NCBI GenBank assembly: GCA_964501185.1
Contig: CAZCRT010000068.1
Location: forward strand, 1 to 6,336
DNA: 6,336 nucleotides
Source: BS150m-G50 sp964501185 [NCBI: uncultured Bacteroidia bacterium]
GTDB taxonomy: Bacteria > CAIWAD01 > BS150m-G50
Direction: 5' to 3'
Within the stretch, counting starts at the first letter, position 1. Every line of letters begins with the position of its first letter. Of the stretch, positions 1-6,188 are shown one piece after another. The notes beneath the pieces are model-generated. The model ran no database searches and was not told where the DNA came from. It saw nothing but the letters and a program-made list of their open reading frames with translations. Position numbers and translations under genes: made by a program.

Positions 1-31
1 AACAGGTTAAGCCCAAGCCTTGTGTGTCGTT

Positions 32-916
32 TTACACCATCAACCCTATCGCACCACTCACTGCCAGCATTGTACCCAGCAGCGCTCGCCAGGATACTCT
101 CTCTTTCAGAATATACCACGCCAGAGGCAACAGGAAAATCGGGATCAATGACATCAGTGTAGCTGCAATCCCTACCCGCGCCTGCTGCACAGCGTAGAGC
201 GACAACATTACTCCCGCCACAGGTCCTACCAGTGTGCCTTTCAACAGCGCATTACACCCCTGCCTGTCACGCAATCGTTGAAAATTCTCCCGCACACGAC
301 GACGCGCAATTACCGGTAACCACATGAGCAGTGTTGCTACAGCTATACGGATCAGCGTTCCGGAAAACACCGAATAACTATCCTGCAAGCCCAGCTTGCT
401 GAAAACCAGGCCGGCTGCCTGTGCGAAAGCAGCAAAGATTCCGAGCAGTATCCCGGATAGAAGCATACGACGTGATACAATTCCACTGGTGCGACGTTCT
501 GTGATTACCCAGACAATTCCGGACATGGTTAAAACAATGAAACCCCACTCCTTCATTGTAATACACTCACCCAGTACCAGCCAGGCTATCAGGCTGCCGA
601 AGAACGGAATTAAAGTAGTCAGCAGAACTGTATAGCGAGCGCCAATCCGCACCAGCGCTTCAAAGAGAGCGGCGTCCCCCAATACAAAACCGATGATAGC
701 GGAAACCGCCAGCCAGTTGAAACGCTCCCAGCCGGAGTCCAGCGGTATTGGTGTACCACGCAGTACCCAATGCGCTCCTGCCAGTATTATCAGCCCTCCC
801 AGCAGCCGCATACGATTGACTACCGGTGAAGTGAGCTTATTACCGGCAATATTGAACTGAATCGCGTTGTATGCAAAGCAGATTGCCGTGAGGATGGCTG
901 CAAGTTCTCCGCTCAT
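32..916 (-). CDS. EamA/DMT-family membrane transporter
   Basis: Predicted inner-membrane transporter of the drug/metabolite transporter superfamily, 294 residues, the usual size for a protein with two EamA repeats. Hydrophobic segments give about ten helices, near residues 4-24, 33-50, 67-86, 96-115, 122-139, 151-172, 186-203, 225-244, 249-269 and 276-293. Each half carries the family's typical Gly/Lys-Glu after a long helix: LGE at 115-117 and LKERV at 270-274. A basic stretch at 205-219 forms a cytoplasmic loop. The start at 916 is favoured because the ATG overlaps the stop of the upstream hydrolase gene (ATGA, 913-916) and a GGAG lies seven bases before it (complement of 924-927), so translation is probably coupled. 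The substrate cannot be told from sequence; members move amino acids, nucleosides, drugs or other small metabolites, and the partner gene makes a sugar-derived substrate conceivable but unproven. Confidence 0.95.
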   Translation of the reverse strand: MSGELAAILTAICFAYNAIQFNIAGNKLTSPVVNRMRLLGGLIILAGAHWVLRGTPIPLDSGWERFNWLAVSAIIGFVLGDAALFEALVRIGARYTVLLTTLIPFFGSLIAWLVLGECITMKEWGFIVLTMSGIVWVITERRTSGIVSRRMLLSGILLGIFAAFAQAAGLVFSKLGLQDSYSVFSGTLIRIAVATLLMWLPVIARRRVRENFQRLRDRQGCNALLKGTLVGPVAGVMLSLYAVQQARVGIAATLMSLIPIFLLPLAWYILKERVSWRALLGTMLAVSGAIGLMV

Positions 917-2325
917 TCAAAAACTCCAACCACTCGAAAGAAACGACTGGAGTTGCTGACCGGTTCTTCAAACCATGGATTTGCCTGTGTTGAAATAAGG
1001 GTAACTCCGGTGGGTACGAAATGAGGATCACTGGAGGCATGTACCATGTAGGCAACAGCATCGGGAAGAGGTGTCCAGCTTAGTAGTATGGCATTATCAG
1101 TCAGCTCAATCTGCAGATCGGTTATACCTGGAATTGAATCCTCGCTGAAACGCTCCTCGATCTGCGACCAGACATCTGTCCAGTTATCCTGGTAGCCCAA
1201 CGCCCAGATACCATTCCCCTGCAGATCATAGGCTTCTGTGAGATCGTATTTTTCACCCAGGCTGACTGTATCTTCATGCCAGCACTGCCGCCAGCCTCCA
1301 TCGAGATAAGGGGTCCATGGTGTTTGTGCGATTGTCTCACGCTGCCAACCCTGTTCCAGAGCCAGATTGCGTGCGAAGGCATATGTACGAGCAGTACCGG
1401 AAGCTGTAGTGGATGCACCCGGCAAATCGGAAGCCGTTGGCCAGTCATAGCCGTACCAGGGCATACCCAGCACCAGTTGTTCAGGTCGATTGCCGTTATA
1501 GTTTAAATGATCCTCCACCGACCAGTTAACATTGAAGGTCCCCCAGCCGTCAGCTGGTGCCACCGGTCCGGTGGTAGCGGATCCGCTCCAGTAGTAGTTA
1601 TATCCCATAATGAAAAGTGCGTCGCAGCAATCTGATAGCCCACTGTAATCGTAACTTCCGGCCCAGTCTACAGCCGGTGTGCAGACCATCAGTTGATATT
1701 CGCGTTCATCCTCTATCCCGGCCTGCTCCAGAAGGGATCGCAGTTCATTCATGAAAATCGTCATCATCGTATACATGCTGTATGGCAGCTGTTCGAAGTC
1801 GATCATGACGCCATCAGCATCCCCTGCCCGCATCCGTTCCACCAGGTTACCGGAAGCATTGGCTCGATAGGTGGGGGAACTGAGCAGTGTTTCCAGATCG
1901 CTGCCGTTGAAAAGGGTGGCTGTCACAAGAACCGGCACCCCACCTGTGTGAAAGTAATCGACCAGTGGGCCGTCAGGCCAGCCATGATGTGCGTCAATAC
2001 CACCTGTGGCATTCAGTTCCAGAGCAAACCAGCAGATGTGCGTTACCAGTTCGGGTGGAATACTCTCCCAGCAGTCACCCATCCAGTAAGGCAGGAAACC
2101 GACCAGATTTCTCGTCAACCGTTCTCGTCTGTGCGACAGGGGAATATTCTGTGGTGCGATCCCTCCAGATGGCAACAGATCGGGATATTGCTTTTCCAGC
2201 TGTTGTTTGTGGATTGAGGAGTGAGGTACATACATACTTCCGGGAGATACTGAAGCAACAGCGTTGTTCAGCAAGACCTGCAGCATAATAATCAGGCTTA
2301 TGCAAAGCTGAAGAGGTCCCAGCAT
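913..2325 (-). CDS. Secreted GH18 (chitinase-like) glycoside hydrolase with C-terminal FN3-like domain
   Basis: A 470-residue exported protein. Residues 1-24 are a signal peptide (hydrophobic core, likely cleavage after AVA), and 25-72 look like a linker. Residues 73-395 are a GH18 TIM barrel: VGFLPYW at 75-81, catalytic strand DGVMIDFE at 171-178 with presumed acid Glu178, MGYNYYW at 240-246, LGMPWYGYDW at 286-295 and GIWALGYQ at 372-379. Residues 400-470 resemble a fibronectin type III-like beta domain (LSWTPLPDAVAYMVHAS, ending RFFRVVGVF). The barrel is of the spore-lysin/chitinase-like kind acting on N-acetylglucosamine polymers, so chitin, peptidoglycan or another exopolysaccharide are candidates. 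Oddities: the middle Asp of the DxxDxDxE signature is Met174, and the usual MxYD Asp is Asn243, so activity may differ from true chitinases. It is the first gene of a two-gene operon with the transporter. A GAAGGA ribosome site (complement of 2333-2338) lies seven bases before the ATG, which supports this start. Confidence 0.93.
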   Translation of the reverse strand: MLGPLQLCISLIIMLQVLLNNAVASVSPGSMYVPHSSIHKQQLEKQYPDLLPSGGIAPQNIPLSHRRERLTRNLVGFLPYWMGDCWESIPPELVTHICWFALELNATGGIDAHHGWPDGPLVDYFHTGGVPVLVTATLFNGSDLETLLSSPTYRANASGNLVERMRAGDADGVMIDFEQLPYSMYTMMTIFMNELRSLLEQAGIEDEREYQLMVCTPAVDWAGSYDYSGLSDCCDALFIMGYNYYWSGSATTGPVAPADGWGTFNVNWSVEDHLNYNGNRPEQLVLGMPWYGYDWPTASDLPGASTTASGTARTYAFARNLALEQGWQRETIAQTPWTPYLDGGWRQCWHEDTVSLGEKYDLTEAYDLQGNGIWALGYQDNWTDVWSQIEERFSEDSIPGITDLQIELTDNAILLSWTPLPDAVAYMVHASSDPHFVPTGVTLISTQANPWFEEPVSNSSRFFRVVGVFE

Positions 2326-2352
2326 GGTGTTATCCTTCGGGTTGACTGCTTA

Positions 2353-2380
2353 AGTATACACTCTGGTGGTTATCAACCAA
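2353..2380 (-). promoter_or_regulatory. Probable sigma70 promoter of the GH18-transporter operon
   Basis: On the minus strand TTGGTT (complement of 2375-2380) is followed after 16 bases by TATACT (complement of 2353-2358), a good -10 box. The start of transcription would fall near 2346, leaving a leader of about 20 bases that contains the GAAGGA ribosome site. An 11-base near-palindrome, GGTTATCAACC (2368-2378), overlaps the -35 box and could be an operator, although it is short enough to be chance. Confidence 0.5.
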
Positions 2381-2405
2381 GTGGGAATGCTTTCCTCAGG
2401 AGTCG

Positions 2406-2435
2406 AAAAAAGTAGAGCCCCGCACAGCAGGGCTC
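2406..2435 (-). terminator. Rho-independent terminator (minus strand)
   Basis: GAGCCC (2415-2420) and GGGCTC (2430-2435) form a GC-rich stem. It can extend inward through one C-A mismatch to two more GC pairs around an ACA loop. Read on the minus strand, the hairpin is followed by TAC and then six T (complement of 2406-2411). There is no T run on the other side, so it works only for leftward transcripts. It sits upstream of the hydrolase operon's promoter, so it must end some other RNA, taken here to be the candidate small RNA. Confidence 0.75.
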
Positions 2436-2537
2436 CACAACGGACTAGTAAACATTTCCTCTCACAGATTTGTTTTGTACAATTTTGTCCGTGCAAACAT
2501 GTATATAATGGAATCCGGTGGCAAGACCACCATCTCT
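2406..2537 (-). ncRNA. Candidate small non-coding RNA with its own promoter and terminator
   Basis: A leftward transcript of about 130 bases is predicted from a promoter at 2544-2572 to the terminator at 2406-2435. Inside it the minus strand can fold into a 5' hairpin GGTGG-TCTTG-CCACC (2517-2531). A longer arm is closed by ACGGAC/GTCCGT (2487-2492 with 2440-2445), enclosing a weaker AAACA/TGTTT pairing (2471-2475 with 2450-2454). The terminator hairpin follows. No open frame of meaningful size lies in it. The GGA-containing single strands are too few to call it a CsrB/RsmY-type RNA, and I do not recognise it as 6S, Spot 42, RyhB, SRP RNA or tmRNA. It could instead be a terminated leader of the hydrolase operon (an attenuator), but that operon appears to have its own promoter downstream. 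Promoter, structure and terminator are seen in the sequence; the RNA itself is inferred. Confidence 0.5.
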
Positions 2538-2543
2538 CACTAC

Positions 2544-2572
2544 TAAATACAATATTCTGGGAAACATGTCAA
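2544..2572 (-). promoter_or_regulatory. Sigma70-like promoter for the candidate small RNA
   Basis: The minus strand has a perfect TTGACA -35 box (complement of 2567-2572), then a 17-base spacer, then TATTTA (complement of 2544-2549) as a moderate -10 box. Transcription would begin at about 2536-2538, just ahead of the first hairpin. The perfect -35 and ideal spacing are the main evidence; the -10 matches the consensus at only three positions. Confidence 0.5.
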
Positions 2573-2772
2573 TGCTTTTCGTATACATAAAAAGATTTTC
2601 TAATTTCCCGAAAACAAATGAGTGGCTTCAAATTTCCGTTTTTCCCTGTTGAGGTAGATTTGGTTGAAAATCCGCTGTTGACTGACCTTTATCAGGTAAT
2701 GCACTCTCACCTTCCCGTAAAACAGGGGTTCTGTCGACCGGAGAAGGGGCCCATAAGCAGGGGAAAGTCCAG
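2573..2772. other. Divergent intergenic stretch upstream of the second transporter
   Basis: This stretch lies between the small-RNA promoter and the rightward transporter gene. I see no RNA gene, repeat or convincing sigma70 promoter here. A TTGAAA and TTGACT occur near 2675-2695, but neither has a good -10 box at proper distance. The first half is AT-rich and could hold the promoter; the second half is less AT-rich and is covered by a 52-codon open frame listed separately. An AGGGGA ribosome site (2759-2764) eight bases before the ATG at 2773 serves the transporter. Confidence 0.4.
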
Positions 2773-2776
2773 ATGA
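2618..2776 (+). CDS. Possible small protein (52 aa), upstream ORF overlapping the DMT gene
   Basis: An ATG at 2618 opens a frame of 52 codons that ends in TGA at 2774-2776, sharing ATGA with the start of the transporter at 2773. The peptide begins MSGFKFPFFPVEVDLVENP, is hydrophobic/aromatic at the N-terminus and basic at the C-terminus (KGPISRGKSR), and has no transmembrane segment. I recognise no family. For it: the exact stop-start overlap typical of coupled genes. Against it: no ribosome site before its ATG, and a frame this long arises by chance fairly often. It could be a leader peptide that controls the transporter, a remnant, or simply chance. Confidence 0.2.
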   Translation: MSGFKFPFFPVEVDLVENPLLTDLYQVMHSHLPVKQGFCRPEKGPISRGKSR

Positions 2777-3678
2777 TCAGCAGACTCGGTGCCAATCATT
2801 ACCTCGTTCTGGCCATATTGTGCTGGTCCACGGTTGCTACAGCTTTCAAGCTGGTGTTGCGAACCCTGCCGGTAGCTGATCTACTCCTGCTGGCAACCCT
2901 CACCTCTGCCCTGCTGCTCTGGTCGTTGTTGTTGATACAGAGACGGGGGGCATTGCTGTTTCAACAGACCCGAAAACAACTGCTGCTCTCAGCCTTACAG
3001 GGGGTGCTTAATCCGGTTCTATACTATCTGACACTTTTCGAAGCATACCGTCTACTCCCTGCGCAGGTTGCGCAACCACTGAATTTTACCTGGCCCCTCG
3101 TGCTGATGCTGCTCTCAATATTCCTTCTGAAGCAGCGCTTGACCTGGCGCAAGCTGCTGGCGCTGTTGATCAGCTATGGTGGTGTTTTGTTGATAGTCAC
3201 CAGGGGTGATTTCTCTACTCTCCTGGTGAAAGAGATGAGGGGGGTGTTCCTGGCCCTTGTCAGTACAGTTTTCTGGTCACTCTACTGGTTGCTCAATCTA
3301 CGGGATGAGCGGGATGACCTGCTCAAACTGACGATGGCGTTCAGCTGGGGTGCGCTGTACCTCATTATCACCCTTCCCTGGCGAGCACCGGTACAGCTTC
3401 CCGATTTCGCTGCTCTGGGAGGAGCCATCTATATCGGGGTCTTTGAGATGGGCTTAGCATTTTTCTTCTGGCTGCGGGCATTGAAGCTGGCTCGTAATCA
3501 GGCACTGCCTCTCAATGCTATCTATCTCACACCCTTCATCTCACTGATCTGGATTCACTTCCTGCTCGGTGAGCGCGTTCATTATACTGCAGTACTGGGA
3601 TTGATGTTGATCGCGGGTGGAATACTGCTGCAGAAATCACTTCCCCGGGGAGATAAATTGCAGAGCAACAGCACTTGA
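2773..3678 (+). CDS. EamA/DMT-family membrane transporter (second, distinct)
   Basis: A 301-residue inner-membrane transporter of the drug/metabolite superfamily with two EamA repeats and about ten hydrophobic helices, near residues 8-28, 35-55, 69-88, 95-118, 125-143, 156-174, 186-202, 213-234, 244-264 and 270-287. Typical markers are the N-terminal LCWSTVATAFK (16-26), the conserved QPLNFTWPLV (101-110) and LLGERV (264-269) before the last helix. The tail after residue 288 is basic and cytoplasmic. It differs clearly from the minus-strand transporter, so the two are not recent duplicates. The start is supported by AGGGGA at 2759-2764 with eight bases of spacing. The substrate is unknown. 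It is followed 156 bases later by the HD and ammonia-lyase genes, so export or uptake of an amino acid or aromatic product is an attractive but unproven guess. Confidence 0.95.
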   Translation: MISRLGANHYLVLAILCWSTVATAFKLVLRTLPVADLLLLATLTSALLLWSLLLIQRRGALLFQQTRKQLLLSALQGVLNPVLYYLTLFEAYRLLPAQVAQPLNFTWPLVLMLLSIFLLKQRLTWRKLLALLISYGGVLLIVTRGDFSTLLVKEMRGVFLALVSTVFWSLYWLLNLRDERDDLLKLTMAFSWGALYLIITLPWRAPVQLPDFAALGGAIYIGVFEMGLAFFFWLRALKLARNQALPLNAIYLTPFISLIWIHFLLGERVHYTAVLGLMLIAGGILLQKSLPRGDKLQSNST

Positions 3679-3697
3679 AGAAGGAATCTCTCTGCAA
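3658..3697. repeat. Inverted repeat at the end of the second transporter gene
   Basis: TTGCAGAG (3658-3665) and CTCTGCAA (3690-3697) are perfect 8-base complements around a 24-base loop that spans the stop codon. There is no T run behind it, so it is not a standard intrinsic terminator. It may stabilise the message end or be chance. Confidence 0.25.
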
Positions 3698-3780
3698 CTC
3701 ATTCGCATCTGAACTGAAACTCTGTTTGCGTAAATCCACTTCGTTCGGTTATTTCAACACTCCACTAACAGCATGGTCAC

Positions 3781-3809
3781 CTGACATACGCTTCATATCG
3801 CATGATAAA
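3781..3809 (+). promoter_or_regulatory. Probable promoter of the HD-lyase pair
   Basis: CTGACA (3781-3786, five of six matches to the -35 consensus) is followed after 17 bases by GATAAA (3804-3809, four of six to the -10 consensus). Transcription would begin near 3816, leaving about 19 bases before the ATG at 3835. The promoter covers the upstream in-frame ATG at 3802, which would then not be in the message. Confidence 0.4.
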
Positions 3810-3820
3810 CCCGGGAAGCC

Positions 3821-3827
3821 AGGAAGG
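3821..3827 (+). promoter_or_regulatory. Ribosome binding site that sets the HD gene start
   Basis: AGGAAGG lies seven bases before the ATG at 3835. The in-frame ATG at 3802 has no such site, so the shorter protein is preferred. Confidence 0.75.
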
Positions 3828-3834
3828 AAATACA

Positions 3835-4428
3835 ATGATTAATGAACGCCTGCAGCAGCAACTGGGATTTATCATCGAGGTTGATCGCCTTAAGGGTGTT
3901 CTGCGACAGACCACTGCTTTAGAGGGGGGGCGCCGTGAAAACGATGCTGAACACTCATGGCACCTGGCGCTGATGGTTGTAATTCTGAGCGAATATGCCC
4001 ACCAGGATGACCTGGATTTATTGAAAGCACTCAAGATGGTTGTGATACATGACCTGGTGGAAATCGATGCTGGTGATACATTCGCATATGATACCGCTGG
4101 CGAGGAGACAAAGCTGGAGCGGGAACGGCAGGCGGCCGATCGAATTTTCGGTCTGCTACCTGATGATCAGGAGAGGGAGCTGCACGAACTCTGGGAGGAG
4201 TTCGAAGCGCGCCACTCTGTGACTGCCCGTTTTGCTGCCGCTGTTGACCGCCTGCAACCGATGCTGAGCAATTTCAGTGATAAGGGGGGAGCCTGGCATA
4301 GACATGGTATTACCAGCAGGCAGGTGACCGCCCGCAACTACCAGATCGTGGAGGGGGCACCAGCACTGTGGGAATATGCTGAGGAGTTAATCAGAGAAGC
4401 GGTAACAAAGGGATACCTGCCCGAATAG
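3835..4428 (+). CDS. HD-domain phosphohydrolase, YfbR/HDDC2-like 5'-deoxynucleotidase
   Basis: A cytosolic 197-residue metal-dependent phosphohydrolase of the HD superfamily (the group of E. coli YfbR and human HDDC2), which removes phosphate from (deoxy)nucleoside 5'-monophosphates. The metal ligands are visible: His40 in ENDAEHSWHLALM, the His72-Asp73 pair in VIHDLVEIDAGD, and Asp138 in AAAVDRLQPML. Glu76, three residues after the HD pair, matches the HDxxE pattern of this group. The LHELWEEFEARHS stretch (116-128) and the total length of about 200 residues also fit. An in-frame ATG at 3802 would add 11 residues, but the ribosome site and the likely promoter favour 3835. The lyase follows 95 bases on without a terminator, so the two are probably co-transcribed. 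The exact nucleotide substrate is inferred from family only; members often carry the loose name 'HD domain-containing protein'. Confidence 0.92.
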   Translation: MINERLQQQLGFIIEVDRLKGVLRQTTALEGGRRENDAEHSWHLALMVVILSEYAHQDDLDLLKALKMVVIHDLVEIDAGDTFAYDTAGEETKLERERQAADRIFGLLPDDQERELHELWEEFEARHSVTARFAAAVDRLQPMLSNFSDKGGAWHRHGITSRQVTARNYQIVEGAPALWEYAEELIREAVTKGYLPE

Positions 4429-4511
4429 TGGCTGGATCTGCCGCGCTGTTTGCGAGGCGGGACTGGCTCACCGGGATTGCAGATTATCGTAACACATATA
4501 CGCAGATTGAT

Positions 4512-4517
4512 GAGGAG
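4512..4517 (+). promoter_or_regulatory. Ribosome binding site that sets the lyase start
   Basis: GAGGAG lies six bases before the ATG at 4524. The frame is open further upstream to a GTG at 4428 that overlaps the HD stop by one base. The extra 32 residues would precede the family's normal N-terminus and have no good ribosome site, so 4524 is chosen. Confidence 0.8.
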
Positions 4518-4523
4518 ATAAAA

Positions 4524-6047
4524 ATGAGCATTGTAATGAGTGGAACCGGACTGACCATTGAAAAACTGGTACAGGTCGCCCGCCATAACGCCAGGGTTGA
4601 GTTACATCCTGACGCACTCGCCCGTATCAAGAAGTGCCGTGTGTTGTTGGAGAAGAAAATCGATGCGCACGAAATCATGTACGGCGTCAACACCGGTATC
4701 GGTGAATTTTCTGAAGTGGTGCTCGATGACGAGCAGGTCAAGCAGTTTCAGCGTTACCTGATCTATAATCATGCTGCCGGTATCGGTGATCCCGCACCGA
4801 TCGAACATGTGCGGGGCGCCATGCTGGGTCGGATCAATGTACACTCGCATGGACATTCCGGTTGCCGGCCACAGATTACTGAAACCCTGGTAGCCATGCT
4901 GAACGAGGGTGTGACACCTGTCGTTTGCGAGAAGGGCTCTGTCGGAGCCAGTGGTGACCTGGCGCCGATGTCACAGATCGCCCTGCTGATGATGGGGGAG
5001 GGGGAGGCTTTCTACCGGGGAGAACGATTGCCGGGTAAGGAAGCACTGCAACGTGCCGGTATCCCGATACCTGGCCTGGAAGCGCGTGATGGCCTGGCCG
5101 TAATCAATGGTTCCAACCTGCTGACCGCGATGAGCGCCATTCACCTCTACGATATCAACCGCTGGCTCAAGCAGGCGGAAATTGCCGCTGCCATGAGTCT
5201 GGAGGCTCTGAAAGCCAACCTGAAGCCATACGACGTACGGTTGCATGAAGTACGTGGTTTCCCGGGTGCCGTGCGCAGTGCCACCTCAATCAAAAGGATG
5301 ATAAACGGAAGCGAACTTCTGTCGGGCAAAATCAAGATCAAGGTGCAGGACGCTTACTCGATGCGCTCCACTCCGCAGGTTATTGGTGCAGCACACGATG
5401 CGGTTGTGCACGCTCGCAGGCAGGTGGAAACTGAATTGAACGGTGTCGGTGATAATCCAATTTTCTTCCCGGAAGAAGATCTGACACTTACCGGAGCCAA
5501 CTTTCAGGGCTCACCAGTCTCACTGCCGATGGACATGATCAGCTCTGCTGTGACTATGGTAAGTGTACTTTCGGAGCGTCGTCTCAATCGTTTGCTCAAC
5601 CCGGCACTCAGTGTCGGCCTGCCTGCTTTCCTGACTAAAGGCGCCGGAATGTTCTCAGGGATGATGCTGAGTCAGTACACTGCCGATATGCAGATCGTTG
5701 AGCAGCGGATGCTCTCCGCGCCAGCTTCTGTGGCTTCGATACCGGCTGCTGCCGATCAGGAGGATTTCGTTTCAATGGGGATGAATACCGCTCTTAAAAA
5801 CGGTCAGATCCTGGATAACGCGTATGGAGTACTCGGTATTGAATTCATGGCGGCCGCTCAGGCACTTGATTTCCGTGATTTCAAAGCCGGAGAAGGGGTG
5901 CGAACTGCTCACGATGTAATACGCAGACATGTTGAGTTCCTGGATATCGACCGTCCGCTGTATAGCGATCACAATACAATGAAGGCTCTGGTTAAATCAT
6001 GTGAGATATTGGAAGCGGTAGAGGAGAAATTGGGCAGCCTGGAGTAA
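4524..6047 (+). CDS. Aromatic amino acid / histidine ammonia-lyase (HAL/PAL/TAL family)
   Basis: A cytosolic 507-residue lyase that removes ammonia from an aromatic amino acid, giving urocanate from histidine or a cinnamate from Phe/Tyr. Length is normal for bacterial HAL. The self-made MIO electrophile comes from Ala142-Ser143-Gly144 in GSVGASGDLAPMSQ. Other active-site residues align with P. putida HutH (its numbers in brackets, from memory): Tyr53 (53), Asn195 in INGS (195), Gln275, Tyr278 and Arg281 in VQDAYSMRSTPQVIG (277, 280, 283), Phe327 in GANFQG (329) and Glu393 in VEQRML (414). The selectivity pair is Asn82-His83, against Ser-His in typical HAL, His-Leu in TAL and Phe-Leu in PAL. 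The GNFH His of HAL is Gln328. No hutU, hutI or hutG is adjacent, so a histidine-degradation role is not shown by context. Automatic annotation would probably say hutH; I leave the symbol blank because the substrate is uncertain. Confidence 0.95.
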   Translation: MSIVMSGTGLTIEKLVQVARHNARVELHPDALARIKKCRVLLEKKIDAHEIMYGVNTGIGEFSEVVLDDEQVKQFQRYLIYNHAAGIGDPAPIEHVRGAMLGRINVHSHGHSGCRPQITETLVAMLNEGVTPVVCEKGSVGASGDLAPMSQIALLMMGEGEAFYRGERLPGKEALQRAGIPIPGLEARDGLAVINGSNLLTAMSAIHLYDINRWLKQAEIAAAMSLEALKANLKPYDVRLHEVRGFPGAVRSATSIKRMINGSELLSGKIKIKVQDAYSMRSTPQVIGAAHDAVVHARRQVETELNGVGDNPIFFPEEDLTLTGANFQGSPVSLPMDMISSAVTMVSVLSERRLNRLLNPALSVGLPAFLTKGAGMFSGMMLSQYTADMQIVEQRMLSAPASVASIPAAADQEDFVSMGMNTALKNGQILDNAYGVLGIEFMAAAQALDFRDFKAGEGVRTAHDVIRRHVEFLDIDRPLYSDHNTMKALVKSCEILEAVEEKLGSLE

Positions 6048-6126
6048 TTTCTGGTAGTTTTCTGGGGTCGGACCAAGCTATTTTATTAATTATAATGGAG
6101 TTGCTTGGTTATTATTAGCTAAAATC

Positions 6127-6146
6127 GGGTATTTACCCCCTTTTTT
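6127..6146 (+). terminator. Weak intrinsic terminator downstream of the lyase, inside the element
   Basis: GGGT-ATTT-ACCC (6127-6138) is followed by CC and six T (6141-6146). The stem is only four or five pairs, so efficiency would be low, but it is the only terminator-like site after the lyase stop. If functional, the inserted element supplies the operon's 3' end. Confidence 0.35.
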
Positions 6147-6188
6147 CGACATGAAAACAGGTGCAAAATAGGGATCATTTCCTTAGTT

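Noticed and set aside
2398-2457. Minus-strand mini-frame of 19 codons (ATG near 2457) following AGAGG, as a possible leader peptide.
   Set aside because: The ribosome-site spacing is only about two bases and the frame runs through the terminator hairpin, so translation is unlikely.
2504-2509. Perfect TATAAT on the plus strand that could be the -10 box for the second transporter.
   Set aside because: No acceptable -35 box lies 16-18 bases upstream (AT-rich bases only), and it would give a leader of about 260 bases. It lies inside the candidate small RNA and is weak evidence alone.
2677-2772. Possible riboswitch in the leader of the second transporter (short hairpins such as ACAG/CTGT near 2722-2734).
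   Set aside because: I could not match any known aptamer core, and the hairpins are only about four pairs long.
3658-3697. Inverted repeat as the terminator of the second transporter gene.
   Set aside because: The loop is 24 bases and no T run follows, so it does not meet the pattern of an intrinsic terminator; kept only as a low-confidence repeat.
4428-4523. GTG at 4428 as the lyase start, overlapping the HD stop by one base.
   Set aside because: It adds 32 residues before the family's normal N-terminus and has no proper ribosome site, whereas ATG 4524 has GAGGAG at good spacing.
32-6047. Several other frames of 60-170 codons on the strand opposite to or out of frame with the main genes.
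   Set aside because: They lie wholly within well-supported genes, lack ribosome sites and known motifs, and are best explained as shadows of the real reading frames.
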